A stretch of DNA of 64,000 bases. It comes from an uncultured Bacteroidales bacterium (GTDB taxonomy: Bacteria > Bacteroidota > Bacteroidia > Bacteroidales > UBA932). Below the pieces are notes generated by a model, which worked only from the letters and a program-made list of their open reading frames with translations, was not told the DNA's origin and ran no database searches. The position numbers and the translations under genes were made by a program. Positions 8,542-18,331 of this stretch are shown here, piece after piece. Within the stretch, counting starts at the first letter, position 1; each line of letters opens with the position of its first letter. The stretch covers positions 43,370-107,369 of the forward strand of contig CALUTW010000008.1 in NCBI GenBank assembly GCA_944323805.1, in the 5' to 3' direction.

Positions 8542-10929
8542 ATGAATATCATAAACAAAAAAATCGAATTATCCGATGGCAGGGTAATCGAAATCGAAAC
8601 CGGGAAGCTGGCCAAGCAGGCCGATGGCTCAGTCGTTGTGAAGATGGGCGGGACAATGCTTCTCGCATGCGTGACTTGCGCCAAAGACGCAAAAGAGGAT
8701 GTTGACTTCATGCCTCTTCAAGTAGACTACAAGGAAAAGTTTGCCTCAGCAGGGAGATTCCCGGGCGGATTCATGAAGCGCGAGGGGAAGGCATCCGATG
8801 CTGAAATCCTTACAGCAAGGCTCGTAGACAGGGCACTCAGGCCTCTTTTCCCTGAAGACTTCCACGCAGAAGTATACGTTACAATCAATCTTATCTCTGC
8901 CGAGAAGGACATCCAGCCGGATGCACTCGCAGGACTTGCCGCATCATCGGCCCTCGCTGTGAGCGACATTCCTTTCGGCGGACCTATTTCCGAGGTCAGG
9001 GTAGCCAGAATCGGCGGACAGCTGAGAATAAACCCGGGCTTCAGCGAGATGGCGGATGCAGATATCGACCTGATGGTTGCCGCCACATATGACAATATCA
9101 TGATGGTGGAAGGCGAAATGAAGGAAGTGAGCGAAGCGGAGATGCTCGAAGCCATCAAGTTTGCACATGAGGAAATCAAGAAGCACTGCAAGGTGCAGAT
9201 GGAGCTCATGGAAGAGGCAGGCAAGACAGTCAAGAGGACATACTGCCACGAAGAGAACGACGAGGAGCTCCGCAAGGCAGTAGAGGCATTCTGCTATGAC
9301 AGGTGCTATGCAATAGCAAAGTCAGGCTCCGGAAAGCATGAAAGGTCGGATGCATTCGATGCCCTCAAGGAGGAATTCTACCAGACTCTTCCGGAAGAGG
9401 ACAGGGATGCCAAGAAAATGATGGTCGAGAGATACTATCATGCTGTTGAAAAGGCAGCCATGAGGAACATGATCCTTGACGAGGGCATCCGTCTTGACGG
9501 ACGTTCCACTACCCAGATACGTCCTATCTGGTGCGAAGCAGGATACCTCCCGTGCGCGCACGGCTCCGCAATCTTTACCAGAGGCGAGACGCAGTCCCTC
9601 TCTACAGTGACTCTCGGCACCAAGCTCGACATGAAGGAGCTCGACGAGGTCCTCGTACAGGGCACAGAGCAGTTCGTGCTCCATTACAACTTCCCTCCGT
9701 TCTCAACCGGGGAAGCCAAGGCCCAGAGAGGTGTAGGACGCCGCGAAATCGGCCATGGCAATCTTGCCTGGAGGGCACTTAAGCCTATGGTTCCGCTTGC
9801 ACCGGAAAACCCTTACGCAGTGCGTGTCGTATCCGATATCCTCGAGTCCAACGGTTCTTCATCGATGGCTACCGTCTGCGCAGGCTGCCTTGCACTTATG
9901 GATGCCGGTGTGAAGATAAAGAAGCCGGTTGCAGGTATCGCAATGGGACTTATCACTGATGAAAAGAACCCTAACGACAGATATGCAATCCTGAGCGATA
10001 TCCTCGGAGATGAGGACCACCTCGGAGACATGGACTTCAAGGTAACAGGAACAAAGGACGGCATCACAGCCACACAGATGGATATAAAGGTAGACGGTCT
10101 CTCCTACGATGTCCTTGAAAAAGCTCTGGAGCAGGCCCGTCAGGGCAGGATGCACATCATGGGAGAAATGATGAAATGCATCAGCGAGCCTCGTGCCGAC
10201 TACAAGCCGTTTGTGCCGCGTATCGTACAGATCAGGATTCCTGGCGAATTCATCGGTGCTGTCATCGGAAAGGGCGGAGAAGTCATACAGAAGATTCAGA
10301 AGGAGACAGGCACTGTCGTTACCATCACTGAAGAGAACAGCAACGGAGTCAGTGAAGGTGTTGTGGATATCTTCGGAGAGGACAAGGCCGCAATGGACAA
10401 GGCACTCGAATGGATCAAAGGCATATGCGCCGTTCCTGAGGTCGGGAAGATATATCATGGAAAGGTCGTGTCTGTCCTCGAGTTCGGGGCATTCGTAGAG
10501 ATTCTTCCTGGCAAGGAAGGTCTCCTGCACATCTCCGAAATTGACTGGGGCAAGACAGACAAGGTAGAGGATGTGATCAATGTCGGGGACGAAGTCGATG
10601 TCAAGCTGCTTGAAATCGACCCTAAGACAGGCAAGATGAGACTTTCCCGCAAAGCACTCATCGAAAAGCCTGAAGGCTATGTAGAGCCTGAACGCAGGCC
10701 TCGGCCACAGTCTTCAGACAAGGGACCTCGCCGTGAAAGCCGTGTAAACGGACGCAGGGAAGACAACAGAAGGAACGGAGATGACCGCCGTCCGTCAAAA
10801 GGCCCTCGCCGTGACAACAGCCACAGGACCCAGAGACAGGAGCCTTCGCACCAGCAGGAACCGTCATTCAATGACAGCTCTGATGCAGGATTCGATGCTC
10901 CGGATTACAACGACCCTGACATGTTCTAA
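8542..10929 (+). CDS. pnp: Polyribonucleotide nucleotidyltransferase (PNPase)
   Basis: A 795-residue phosphorolytic 3'-5' exoribonuclease with two RNase PH domains, a central helical domain, a KH domain ([19 protein letters not shown]) and an S1 domain ([18 protein letters not shown]). It degrades RNA from the 3' end using phosphate, as a trimer. The last ~75 residues form an Arg/Ser/Asp/Gln-rich disordered tail ([16 protein letters not shown]...), longer than in E. coli. The ATG at 8542 gives the family N-terminus [14 protein letters not shown]; any start further upstream would run through the rpsO terminator. Confidence 0.97.
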   Translation: MNIINKKIELSDGRVIEIETGKLAKQADGSVVVKMGGTMLLACVTCAKDAKEDVDFMPLQVDYKEKFASAGRFPGGFMKREGKASDAEILTARLVDRALRPLFPEDFHAEVYVTINLISAEKDIQPDALAGLAASSALAVSDIPFGGPISEVRVARIGGQLRINPGFSEMADADIDLMVAATYDNIMMVEGEMKEVSEAEMLEAIKFAHEEIKKHCKVQMELMEEAGKTVKRTYCHEENDEELRKAVEAFCYDRCYAIAKSGSGKHERSDAFDALKEEFYQTLPEEDRDAKKMMVERYYHAVEKAAMRNMILDEGIRLDGRSTTQIRPIWCEAGYLPCAHGSAIFTRGETQSLSTVTLGTKLDMKELDEVLVQGTEQFVLHYNFPPFSTGEAKAQRGVGRREIGHGNLAWRALKPMVPLAPENPYAVRVVSDILESNGSSSMATVCAGCLALMDAGVKIKKPVAGIAMGLITDEKNPNDRYAILSDILGDEDHLGDMDFKVTGTKDGITATQMDIKVDGLSYDVLEKALEQARQGRMHIMGEMMKCISEPRADYKPFVPRIVQIRIPGEFIGAVIGKGGEVIQKIQKETGTVVTITEENSNGVSEGVVDIFGEDKAAMDKALEWIKGICAVPEVGKIYHGKVVSVLEFGAFVEILPGKEGLLHISEIDWGKTDKVEDVINVGDEVDVKLLEIDPKTGKMRLSRKALIEKPEGYVEPERRPRPQSSDKGPRRESRVNGRREDNRRNGDDRRPSKGPRRDNSHRTQRQEPSHQQEPSFNDSSDAGFDAPDYNDPDMF

Positions 10930-10939
10930 AACACATAGA

Positions 10940-11017
10940 TGACATAGGCCTAAAACGCCATATGTCAGCGGAAAAGAGCCGGCCTGAGAGTCAGATGTGA
11001 CTTCAAGGCCGGCTCTT
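10940..11017 (+). terminator. Two hairpins after pnp, probable transcript end
   Basis: TGACAT...ATGTCA (10940-10967, with inner GGC/GCC) is followed by a perfect 12-bp stem AAGAGCCGGCCT / AGGCCGGCTCTT (10974-11017). No strong T tract follows, so these may act as 3'-end stabilisers of the pnp mRNA rather than a simple intrinsic terminator. Confidence 0.55.
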
Positions 11018-11076
11018 CACATTGTCACAGACGCTACAAAAAGCCTATTTTATTAGGATTTGCACATAGTAAATGC

Positions 11077-11084
11077 TATTTTTG
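11077..11084 (+). promoter_or_regulatory. -7 box for the small outer-membrane protein
   Basis: TATTTTTG fits TAnnTTTG. A TTTG at 11059 gives a spacer of only 14, shorter than usual. The predicted leader is about 35 bases. Confidence 0.5.
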
Positions 11085-11125
11085 TCTATATTGATTGTCC
11101 AGAAAATAACTAAAATCTATTTATC

Positions 11126-11578
11126 ATGAAAAGGATGATTTTGATTGCAGCCATGATGCTCGGACTGGCATTCGCTGCAACAGCACAGCCAAGAGCCATC
11201 GGAGCACGGATGGGTTCGGGCTTTGAAGCCAGCTACCAGCACACGGTAAAAGGCGCGGACTTTGTCGAGGCAGACCTTGGACTCTTATTCTTATCGTCAG
11301 CTCTTAATGCTTCCGCCGTATACAACTTTATGATTGCTCAGCCGGCATGGACAGACAGAGGTGAATGGGGATTCTACGCAGGGCCGGGTGCAGCTCTCGG
11401 ACTCGGGTATCGCTCCAGCGGCTTCAATCTTGCAGCTGCAGGTCAGGTAGGGCTTGAATACACATTCTGGTTCCCTCTCCAGCTGTCATTCGACATCAGA
11501 GCCCAGCTCGGAGCTACATTCGGACATGGTTTCTACTACGACATCGGGCCGTCTCTCGGCGTCCGCTACAGATTCTGA
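11126..11578 (+). CDS. Small secreted outer-membrane beta-barrel-like protein
   Basis: A 150-residue protein with a signal peptide (MKRMILIAAMMLGLAFAATAQ) and then alternating hydrophobic and glycine-rich strands (GFYAGPGAALGLGYRSSGF, QVGLEYTFWFPLQLSFDIR) ending in the C-terminal aromatic GVRYRF typical of outer-membrane barrels. An eight-strand barrel is plausible. No enzymatic motif is visible and the function is unknown. It is monocistronic with its own promoter. Confidence 0.75.
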   Translation: MKRMILIAAMMLGLAFAATAQPRAIGARMGSGFEASYQHTVKGADFVEADLGLLFLSSALNASAVYNFMIAQPAWTDRGEWGFYAGPGAALGLGYRSSGFNLAAAGQVGLEYTFWFPLQLSFDIRAQLGATFGHGFYYDIGPSLGVRYRF

Positions 11579-11605
11579 GACCGGACTTCAAGACGGGTAT
11601 CCCCG

Positions 11606-11887
11606 TCAAGGATTCATAAGGTCCGTATTTACAAAACCTGTAATTTCACGGATCAGCCCTATGGAGGCTTCAGCCCTGCTGCATACATCCAGCAGGGCTT
11701 TTATCATGTCCTCGTCTGCATTACAGCCCGATTCACGGATTGCACCAATCGCTGCCCCGGCAATGGCAGAAGCCTCACTGAAAGCATTTACAGCCTCCCC
11801 GAAACAGGCATTCCGTCTTAGTGCGACAGCTTTATCATATTTCTCTATGGCAGCTTCAAGGCTGCCTGCCAATCTTACATTATCCAT
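11606..11887 (-). CDS. Small alpha-helical protein, unknown function
   Basis: A 93-residue acidic, alanine-rich, wholly helical protein (SLEAAIEKYDKAVALRRN, GEAVNAFSEASAIAGAAI) that looks like two or three TPR-like helices; no family was recognised. The ATG at 11887 is preferred over a start 27 bases upstream because the upstream stretch overlaps a -7 box (11896-11903) and the U tract of the neighbouring terminator. The predicted transcription start is then within a few bases of the ATG, so the mRNA would be almost leaderless. Its stop overlaps a short GACGGG/CCCGTC hairpin at 11592-11607. Confidence 0.6.
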   Translation of the reverse strand: MDNVRLAGSLEAAIEKYDKAVALRRNACFGEAVNAFSEASAIAGAAIGAIRESGCNADEDMIKALLDVCSRAEASIGLIREITGFVNTDLMNP

Positions 11888-11895
11888 ATCGGACG

Positions 11896-11903
11896 CAAAG
11901 TTA
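11896..11903 (-). promoter_or_regulatory. -7 box for the 93-residue protein
   Basis: TAACTTTG on the minus strand, immediately after the U tract of the terminator at 11904-11945 and 9 bases before the start codon. Confidence 0.6.
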
Positions 11904-11945
11904 TAAAAAAACATTCTCCCGCCCCGGAAAAGGAACAGGAGAATG
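11904..11945 (-). terminator. Intrinsic terminator of the Oar receptor-lipoprotein operon
   Basis: On the minus strand CATTCTCC pairs with GGAGAATG and is followed by seven T residues, 46 bases after the lipoprotein stop. Confidence 0.85.
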
Positions 11946-11990
11946 CCTTGAATATACGTAGTGGCCTGATATCAGAGCCACATTACAGAC

Positions 11991-13010
11991 TTATTCCACG
12001 ATGCAGACAGCAAAGATATCAGCATCTTCCGGAAGCTCGACAGGAGTCCATCTGGAGAGATCGGTCGAATATCTCATATCATCCTCCGCACCGCCGACTA
12101 CGGCGATTCCGGCATTGATATCCACAGATGTGAATATCACATTCTGGAAGCTTCCGTCATCGTTCCTCTTACCTTCATATCTTGTGACAGTCCATGTCTC
12201 TGCATCGGAAGATACAGCAATAATCCCGTCATATGCTGTAGTCTTCTTCGTATTAAAGGTATAGGTGCGGTCTGTCATACCGACAGCTACATAATAAGAT
12301 GCTGTACCGACCTGGCCGTAAGCTACATCATACCATGATACAGTCGAACCGGCCTCTGTCCCTTCTGCCTGCGGACCAGGAACGGATGTCCCGGTTACCG
12401 GGGTCCATGCAGTACCGTCAGTCGAATAGGCAAGCACATTGCCAAGACCTGTTGCAACAAACTGATTGTTCGCATAAATCAGATTGGTAAAGCTGTATTC
12501 GCCGCTGGCAGCAGTCCATTCCTTGGCATCAGCCGAAGTGAGGACTCCTGTAGCCGAAGCTGCGACAAATTTGGATGCGCCATAGGCAACTCCATAGAGA
12601 GGAGCAGATGAAACTGATGACTTTGCCCAGTCTTTCCCGTCTGCAGATGTGGCAACCATGCCGTATCCGCCAGTCAGGACATATGTATCGTTCCCGTATG
12701 CAGCACCTTTCCAGTCAGTGATGTTGTCCACGACAGCTGCTGTCCAGGTCTTTCCGTCTTCAGATATAGCGACTGCATCCCCATCGCCGGCTGCGAGATA
12801 CATGGAGCCGTCATAGATGACAGATTTCCATTTGTCTGAGCCATATATGACTGTGTTCGAACCGGCTGTAGCCGAATAGAGTCCGCTGAGGGACGGCACT
12901 GTCGGATCTGTACCTCCCCAGACTCCCTGGGAAACCACATCCTTGCTGCAGGAGCAAAGGACTGCACAGGCACATGATATTGCAAAAAATATTCTTGTTT
13001 TCATGAGCAT
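11991..13010 (-). CDS. Lipoprotein with repeated beta-propeller (BNR-like) blades
   Basis: A 339-residue exported lipoprotein; the signal peptide ends in the lipobox LCSC. Six repeats of the form S-x-D-x-x-x-W are visible (SEDGKTW, SADGKDW, SADAKEW, STDGTAW, SSDAETW, STDLSRW), spaced about 40-60 residues, as in BNR or sialidase-like propellers. No catalytic residues are obvious, so a surface binding role is more likely. It starts 5 bases after the Oar-like receptor stop, so the two are cotranscribed and may form a surface complex. An ATG at 13004 is an equally good start. Confidence 0.8.
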   Translation of the reverse strand: MLMKTRIFFAISCACAVLCSCSKDVVSQGVWGGTDPTVPSLSGLYSATAGSNTVIYGSDKWKSVIYDGSMYLAAGDGDAVAISEDGKTWTAAVVDNITDWKGAAYGNDTYVLTGGYGMVATSADGKDWAKSSVSSAPLYGVAYGASKFVAASATGVLTSADAKEWTAASGEYSFTNLIYANNQFVATGLGNVLAYSTDGTAWTPVTGTSVPGPQAEGTEAGSTVSWYDVAYGQVGTASYYVAVGMTDRTYTFNTKKTTAYDGIIAVSSDAETWTVTRYEGKRNDDGSFQNVIFTSVDINAGIAVVGGAEDDMRYSTDLSRWTPVELPEDADIFAVCIVE

Positions 13011-13015
13011 TATTT

Positions 13016-16000
13016 TTAGAAGGTAAGTCTGATTCCGAGAAGCATGCTCCAGCAGTTAGCTGCATTGAGAGCCCTTTCCCAGGATGAATAGCTTTTGAAG
13101 ACATCTACGCCCTTACCGGCAGGAACCCTTGAGGCATCCCCGGAATTGAGGGTAAATGTAGGAGCTGTCGAAGTCGTACCAGGAGTAACCACATTGAGCA
13201 GAGGCATGTCCTGATAGTTGAGCATTCCGGCAGTATAGTAGCATCCCCAGTTCCTGTTGAGAAGGTTGGCGACATTAAGGATGTCGAGAGAAAGCTGGAG
13301 GGAGTACCTGTTATTGGAGCCGAAGTTGGTATAGACATCCTGGAGGATCTTCACATCCACCTCGCTGACCCATTTCTGGAGTCCGCCATAGCGCTCCACA
13401 TATTTGCCCTTGCGGCTCTTGAGATACTTGTTGTTGTCGATATACTCGAAGAATGCGTCGGCCTGCTCCTCGGCAGATGCGAGCTGAACCCTTGAAATCT
13501 CGTGCCCGTTCTTGTCCGAAGTCACATACCACATGTCAACGAAGTTGATCTCGCTTCTGTCACGAGGCACATACATCAGGTCAGCGCTCTGGCCGTCACC
13601 GTTGACATCACCGTTGTATACATATGATACCCTGCCGTTATGCGCACCCTGATAGAAGAGAGAGATTGTAGTGGCAAAATTACGTGCATACTCTACCCTG
13701 TAGCTGAGGTTTGCGACAACCCTGTGAGGAACCGAATAGTTGGAATATCCGAGCTCAGGCACATTGAGGGAATTTACAGACCTGTTGGACTGCCATACCG
13801 AAAAGGCTGTCGAGCCCGGGTTGGCGGTAACATCCTTGGAGTTGGAATACGTATATGCAATCATTCCGGAGAATCCCTTGGAGAAATTCTTGGTCAGCTG
13901 TGCCGTAGCCTGGAATGCATGACCCATATTGTTGTTGGTAAGGAGCATTGCACTCGAGAGGGAACTGTCGACCCTGTTGTTGCCGTTCAGCCATACGTAG
14001 CGGTTGTCAGCACCAGCCATCAGGCCTGCCGGAGCGGCAAGGTTGACATTCTGCTGCCATACGCCCACAACATCCTTTGTATAGAGGAGTTCTCCTGTGA
14101 ACACCATGTTCCATGGGAGACGGACATCGACAGCAAGGTTGCTCCTCCAGATCTGAGGGAACTTGAAGTCCTTGTCCACAAGGCAGATACTTGCATTGCG
14201 CGCAACAGTTGAAGGATTGGCTGTAGTAGGGAATGTGTTAGGGTATTTAGCCATGAGGTCCTTGTAGTTCCTTGTGAAAGTAAGGCCCGGGAGTGCGGAA
14301 GCAAGGTCTGAGCCTTCAAGCGCCATTTCCTGTGACTGGACAAAACCTGCCGCACTTGCCTGGTTGGTAAACCATACGAATGGATTTACTCCGCTGAAGA
14401 GCCCTGTACCTCCTCGTATCTGGAGAGAACGGTCTCCGAGCACATCCCAGTTGAAGCCTACACGAGGATTCACTGTAATACGGCTCTTAGGCCATGTCCC
14501 TGTGTCCCAAGGGCCGCCTGCAAAGTTGTTGTCATAACCCTTCTGGAGTATGGCATAGTTGGTAACCATGTCATTATCAAGATATACAGGCATCTCGAAA
14601 CGTACTCCGTATGTGAGCTTGAACTTCCTGTTTATCTCATACTCATCCTGGATGTAGGCGTTGAACTGGCCATAGTTGAGTTTCACACCAGGAGCGTCCT
14701 CGCCGTTGTAGCCATATGTGATTCCGAATCCTATCGGAGCTTCATCGTTGATGAAATCGTCTACGGAAGCATATCTGTAATATGAAGTACCTTCACGGAT
14801 GTATGAGTTCTTCACGAACATGTACTCGAACGATGCACCGATTGTAAGGGTGTGCTTGTCAAGGTTCAGAGTAAGGTTGTCAGTGATGTTGGCAGTATTG
14901 TTTATTACAGCATTGTTGAAAGAGAACAGCTCTGTACCGAATGACATGTACTGTGACCCGTCCTTAAAGATATCCACGAACGGGAAGATGTCGTCTGACG
15001 GAAGGCTTCTCTTGTCCGAAATCATGTTGTAGGTAAGAAGCAGCTGGTTGGATGCCTTCTCGGAGAACTTGGAGTTGAGTTCGGCCGCAATTGAACGCAC
15101 GCTGTTGTTCATCCTGTAGTTGCTGTTGCTGAATGCTATCGAGGATGCACTGATACGCGCGTCGCTCCTGTCGAGTCCTGACGGGCAGGAGTTGGAGCTG
15201 ACAGTATTCATCACAGAGTTCATGACATCGTTGTAACGGAGCATCAGTTTGTGGTTGTCGTTGATATTCCAGTCGATACGGGCCATGATCTTGTAGTTGT
15301 AGTCATCGAATGAAGACCATCCGCCATTTCCGTACTCGCCGGCATCATAGCCGTACTTGCTCATGAGATGGTCCTTTACCCTTTCAAGGTCGGCAATTGT
15401 TGTCCTTGAAATACCCTGCTCGGTATTTGACACACCGTCAGTGCTCGGACGCCATGATGGACCAGGGTTCTGCATCGGGGAGTATTCAGCATTCACGAAG
15501 AAGAAGAGCTTGTTCTTCACGATAGGGCCGCCTATGCTGAAGCCATAGGTCTGCTGTGTGAGGTCCTTTGCTCCCTCGACGATACCGTCTCCGACCTTCT
15601 CGCCATGCATACCCTTGAACTGCTGATAAGTATACACGCTTCCGTCGAACTCGTTGGTACCGGACTTAGTGACAGCATTGATGGATGCACCGGTAAACCT
15701 TGACTGACGCACGTCATACGGGGCGATATTGACACTGATCTCCTCGATTGCATCGAACGAGATAGGGCCTGAATCGCCGCCCGGGAGGTCTGAATTCAGA
15801 CCGAAGTTGTTGTTGAAGCCTGCACCGTCGACAGAGAAGTTGTTCATCCTGTTGTCACGGCCGGCAAAGGACATCCCGTTTGACTGAGGCGTAAGCCTTA
15901 CCACATCATTGATTGTACGGGAGCCTGTAGGGAGATTGATCATGTCCCTGCGGGAGAAGTTGGATGAGGTTCCAGCCTTTTCGGATGTCATTACCGTGTT

Positions 16001-16378
16001 CTGAGCATCTGCTGAAATCGTCACTGCCTCGAGAGCGATGGTCTCCTCGGAGAGCTCGACATCCCATATGAATGTCTCGCCGAGCTTCAGAGTGACACCT
16101 TCTACAACCACAGGAGCATATCCGAGCATATCCACATTGACAGTATAAGGTCCTCCGACCCTCATGTTGTGGATACGGTAGTTTCCGTTGTCATCGGTAA
16201 GCGCATGATACTGCGTACCTGAAGGAGTGTGCACAACAATAACGGCTGCACCCGCTACATCGCCTGTCTCGTCATAGACATGTCCGCTGATGGATGATGT
16301 TGTGACCTGGGCGAACGCAGCGACACCCGCAAACATTGTTGCCAATACAGCAAGAATTTGCTTAATCGCTTGTTTCAT
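13016..16378 (-). CDS. Oar-like TonB-dependent receptor with carboxypeptidase-regulatory domain
   Basis: A 1120-residue outer-membrane protein. A signal peptide (to about residue 23) is followed by a carboxypeptidase-regulatory-like beta-sandwich (SISGHVYDETGDVAGAAVIV to about 115), a plug domain (LPTGSRTINDVVRLTP, NNFSVDGAGFNNNFGL, ASINAVTKSGTNEFDGS) and a large barrel ending in LGIRLTF. The arrangement matches Oar/CirA-like receptors of Bacteroidetes rather than SusC, and there is no SusD neighbour. The cargo is unknown. It is the first gene of a two-gene operon with the propeller lipoprotein. A near-consensus box TATCTTCG lies at 16415-16422. Confidence 0.9.
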   Translation of the reverse strand: MKQAIKQILAVLATMFAGVAAFAQVTTSSISGHVYDETGDVAGAAVIVVHTPSGTQYHALTDDNGNYRIHNMRVGGPYTVNVDMLGYAPVVVEGVTLKLGETFIWDVELSEETIALEAVTISADAQNTVMTSEKAGTSSNFSRRDMINLPTGSRTINDVVRLTPQSNGMSFAGRDNRMNNFSVDGAGFNNNFGLNSDLPGGDSGPISFDAIEEISVNIAPYDVRQSRFTGASINAVTKSGTNEFDGSVYTYQQFKGMHGEKVGDGIVEGAKDLTQQTYGFSIGGPIVKNKLFFFVNAEYSPMQNPGPSWRPSTDGVSNTEQGISRTTIADLERVKDHLMSKYGYDAGEYGNGGWSSFDDYNYKIMARIDWNINDNHKLMLRYNDVMNSVMNTVSSNSCPSGLDRSDARISASSIAFSNSNYRMNNSVRSIAAELNSKFSEKASNQLLLTYNMISDKRSLPSDDIFPFVDIFKDGSQYMSFGTELFSFNNAVINNTANITDNLTLNLDKHTLTIGASFEYMFVKNSYIREGTSYYRYASVDDFINDEAPIGFGITYGYNGEDAPGVKLNYGQFNAYIQDEYEINRKFKLTYGVRFEMPVYLDNDMVTNYAILQKGYDNNFAGGPWDTGTWPKSRITVNPRVGFNWDVLGDRSLQIRGGTGLFSGVNPFVWFTNQASAAGFVQSQEMALEGSDLASALPGLTFTRNYKDLMAKYPNTFPTTANPSTVARNASICLVDKDFKFPQIWRSNLAVDVRLPWNMVFTGELLYTKDVVGVWQQNVNLAAPAGLMAGADNRYVWLNGNNRVDSSLSSAMLLTNNNMGHAFQATAQLTKNFSKGFSGMIAYTYSNSKDVTANPGSTAFSVWQSNRSVNSLNVPELGYSNYSVPHRVVANLSYRVEYARNFATTISLFYQGAHNGRVSYVYNGDVNGDGQSADLMYVPRDRSEINFVDMWYVTSDKNGHEISRVQLASAEEQADAFFEYIDNNKYLKSRKGKYVERYGGLQKWVSEVDVKILQDVYTNFGSNNRYSLQLSLDILNVANLLNRNWGCYYTAGMLNYQDMPLLNVVTPGTTSTAPTFTLNSGDASRVPAGKGVDVFKSYSSWERALNAANCWSMLLGIRLTF

Positions 16379-16620
16379 AGTGATTTAATGATTTGTGAAT
16401 TGTTTTTTCAACCGCGAAGATAGCATATCTCTATAAAATATAAAAAAAATTTGCCCGCCCCGCACCTCATTTAATATTATTTTAATGTACCTGATGAGCC
16501 GCACAAGGCATCCTGAGGGACTTCAGCGGATACTGCACCGGACATATGACAGGAAGACTTCCGGGATGACTCCATGAATGACTCCCGATAAAAAAGATAT
16601 TGCAGTAAAGAAATTTTTAC
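16379..16620. other. Intergenic region upstream of metK and the Oar-like receptor
   Basis: About 240 bases between the divergent receptor and metK transcripts. It holds the receptor promoter on the left and the metK -33 TTG near 16594. No convincing gene, tRNA or hairpin was seen in the middle. Confidence 0.5.
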
Positions 16621-16628
16621 TATATTTG
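16621..16628 (+). promoter_or_regulatory. metK promoter -7 box
   Basis: TATATTTG preceded by a TTG about 18 bases upstream. The predicted transcription start is at about 16636, just before the riboswitch aptamer. Confidence 0.8.
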
Positions 16629-16644
16629 CGGTCTGAAAACAGAA

Positions 16645-16690
16645 TGTGGAGAGATTTGGCTGCTTGCAACCACACAAAAAAATGCTAAAA
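16645..16690 (+). promoter_or_regulatory. SAM riboswitch, SAM-II/SAM-V pseudoknot type
   Basis: Stem P1 is TGTGG (16645-16649) paired with CCACA (16670-16674). The loop carries GATTTGGCTGCTTGCAA, and after an A-rich linker comes TGCTAAAA (16683-16690). TTGCA in the loop can pair with TGC-U-AA with a bulged U, forming the SAM-II pseudoknot. The order GAUUU...UUGCA...GCUAAA is the conserved SAM-binding core of the SAM-II/SAM-V family. It lies in the metK leader, the expected target, and is followed by a terminator, implying SAM-dependent premature termination. Confidence 0.85.
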
Positions 16691-16749
16691 TGTTGACTTT
16701 CCGGTCAAATTAAACCGACCGTCATTCAATATTTATGTTTTGTGTATAT

Positions 16750-16775
16750 GGCTCCAGTTCTTGGAGCTTTTTTTT
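16750..16775 (+). terminator. Riboswitch-controlled intrinsic terminator in the metK leader
   Basis: GCTCCA (16751-16756) pairs with TGGAGC (16762-16767) and is followed by eight T residues, 60 bases after the aptamer and 85 bases before metK. A competing stem CGGTC/GACCG (16692-16711) lies between aptamer and terminator. Confidence 0.85.
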
Positions 16776-16860
16776 ATCTCCATATCCTCCGGTGCTCCGG
16801 GCATGGCCCGGACAGCATGGACACCTGAAAACATGCATAATATTATATAGGAGAGAAACG

Positions 16861-18195
16861 ATGAAATATCTTTTTACATCAGAATCAGTATCGGAAGGTC
16901 ATCCGGACAAGGTGGCCGACCAGATTTCAGACGCCATCCTCGATGAGTTCCTGAGACAGGATCCTGAGGCCAAGGTTGCATGCGAGACATTCTGCAGCAC
17001 GGGACTTGTGGTCGTCGGAGGAGAAGTAAGGTCGGAAGATGCCTATGTCGACATACAGAGTGTCGCCCGAGGGGTAATCAACCGGATAGGCTACAACAAG
17101 GCCGACTATATGTTTGACGGCAATTCCTGCGGTGTACTCTCCGCCCTGCACGAGCAGAGCCAGGACATCAACCGGGGCGTTGTCGTGGAAAACCCAGAGG
17201 AACAGGGCGCAGGAGACCAGGGAATGATGTTCGGCTACGCATGCTGCGACACCGAGGAATATATGCCTCTGCCCCTTGCGCTTTCACATCTTGCCCTGCG
17301 CACACTGACGGACATCCGCAAGAAGACCCCGGAAGCCATGCCTTATCTGCGTCCGGATTCGAAGTCACAGTTCACGATAGAATATGACGACTCGGACAAC
17401 AGGCCTGTCAGGGTCCATACGATAGTCATATCGACACAGCACGATGAGTTTGTCCCTGAGGAACTCGGCAAGATGACATACGCCGAGGCCGTGTCGCAGT
17501 ACGGGGCACACAAGGTGGATGCCGCAATGCAGGCAAAGATACGCAAGGATGTCGAGGAAATCCTTTTGCCGGCTGTCATAAGGCAGCTTCCGGCGGAGAC
17601 CGCAGCCCTTTTCAAGGGGGACTACATCCTTCATGTCAATCCTACGGGGAAATTCGTCATCGGAGGCCCGCACGGGGATACGGGACTGACAGGGAGGAAG
17701 ATCATCGTGGATACATACGGAGGCAAGGGCGCACATGGTGGCGGGGCGTTCTCCGGGAAAGACCCGTCAAAAGTAGACAGGTCGGCAGCCTACGCTGCAA
17801 GATACATAGCCAAGAACATGGTGGCCGCCGGCGTGGCAAGGGAAATGCTTGTGCAGCTGTCGTATGCAATCGGCGTAGCAAGGCCTCTAAGCATCTATGT
17901 GGACACATACGGGACTGCGGCCTGCGGTCCTGACGGCAGACAGTTCAGCGATGCTTTCATTGCGGAAAAGATAAGGATGATGTTCGACCTGCGCCCTGCC
18001 GGAATCATAGAGAAGTTCCAGCTCAAGAAACCTATCTATGAACCGACGGCCGCATACGGACATGTCGGAAGGACTCCGTACCGGGCCAATGTCGAGATGC
18101 GGATCCATGGGAAAAAGACCCTGGAGAATGTACAGTTCTTCGGATGGGAGCTGCTCGATTCTGTCGATGCGATAAGGAAAGAGTTCGGCCTCTGA
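16861..18195 (+). CDS. metK: S-adenosylmethionine synthetase
   Basis: A 444-residue enzyme that makes SAM from methionine and ATP. Family landmarks include SEGHPDK (11-17), the methionine-loop GAGDQG (116-121) and the glycine-rich [19 protein letters not shown]. The length fits Bacteroidales MetK, longer than the E. coli enzyme. The start at 16861 gives the conserved [17 protein letters not shown] and follows a GGAGAG ribosome-binding site; longer starts would pass through the leader terminator. Expression is predicted to be repressed by SAM through the upstream riboswitch. Confidence 0.98.
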   Translation: MKYLFTSESVSEGHPDKVADQISDAILDEFLRQDPEAKVACETFCSTGLVVVGGEVRSEDAYVDIQSVARGVINRIGYNKADYMFDGNSCGVLSALHEQSQDINRGVVVENPEEQGAGDQGMMFGYACCDTEEYMPLPLALSHLALRTLTDIRKKTPEAMPYLRPDSKSQFTIEYDDSDNRPVRVHTIVISTQHDEFVPEELGKMTYAEAVSQYGAHKVDAAMQAKIRKDVEEILLPAVIRQLPAETAALFKGDYILHVNPTGKFVIGGPHGDTGLTGRKIIVDTYGGKGAHGGGAFSGKDPSKVDRSAAYAARYIAKNMVAAGVAREMLVQLSYAIGVARPLSIYVDTYGTAACGPDGRQFSDAFIAEKIRMMFDLRPAGIIEKFQLKKPIYEPTAAYGHVGRTPYRANVEMRIHGKKTLENVQFFGWELLDSVDAIRKEFGL

Positions 18196-18226
18196 GACCG
18201 GGGATTCCTTTCTCGGAAATCATATG

Positions 18227-18260
18227 AAAACGCCCTTCAGAGCATGTCTGGGGGCGTTTA
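18227..18260 (+). terminator. Terminator after metK
   Basis: AAACGCCC pairs with GGGCGTTT about a 15-base loop, 35 bases after the metK stop. Confidence 0.75.
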
Positions 18261-18294
18261 TCATTATCCGCACAGCCAATGTAGTATCCTGGTA

Positions 18295-18325
18295 TTGAAT
18301 ATAATACAAAAATTGTGTATATTTG
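18295..18325 (+). promoter_or_regulatory. Orphan promoter with no coding gene downstream
   Basis: TTG (18295-18297), a 20-base spacer and TATATTTG (18318-18325) form a full Bacteroidetes promoter. The next gene downstream, miaA, is on the opposite strand, so the transcript would be non-coding and run into hairpin element B. Confidence 0.6.
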
Positions 18326-18331
18326 CAGCCT

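Noticed and set aside
10974..11017. Perfect 12-bp stem after pnp as a simple intrinsic terminator
   Set aside because: It lacks a T tract, so it is listed with lower confidence as a hairpin region rather than a standard terminator.
13640..14212. 190-codon frame antisense to the Oar-like receptor
   Set aside because: Shadow of a long, well-conserved receptor frame; no signal peptide, promoter or family match.
16735..16860. Longer metK start
   Set aside because: It would include the riboswitch terminator; the family N-terminus [10 protein letters not shown] fixes the start at 16861.
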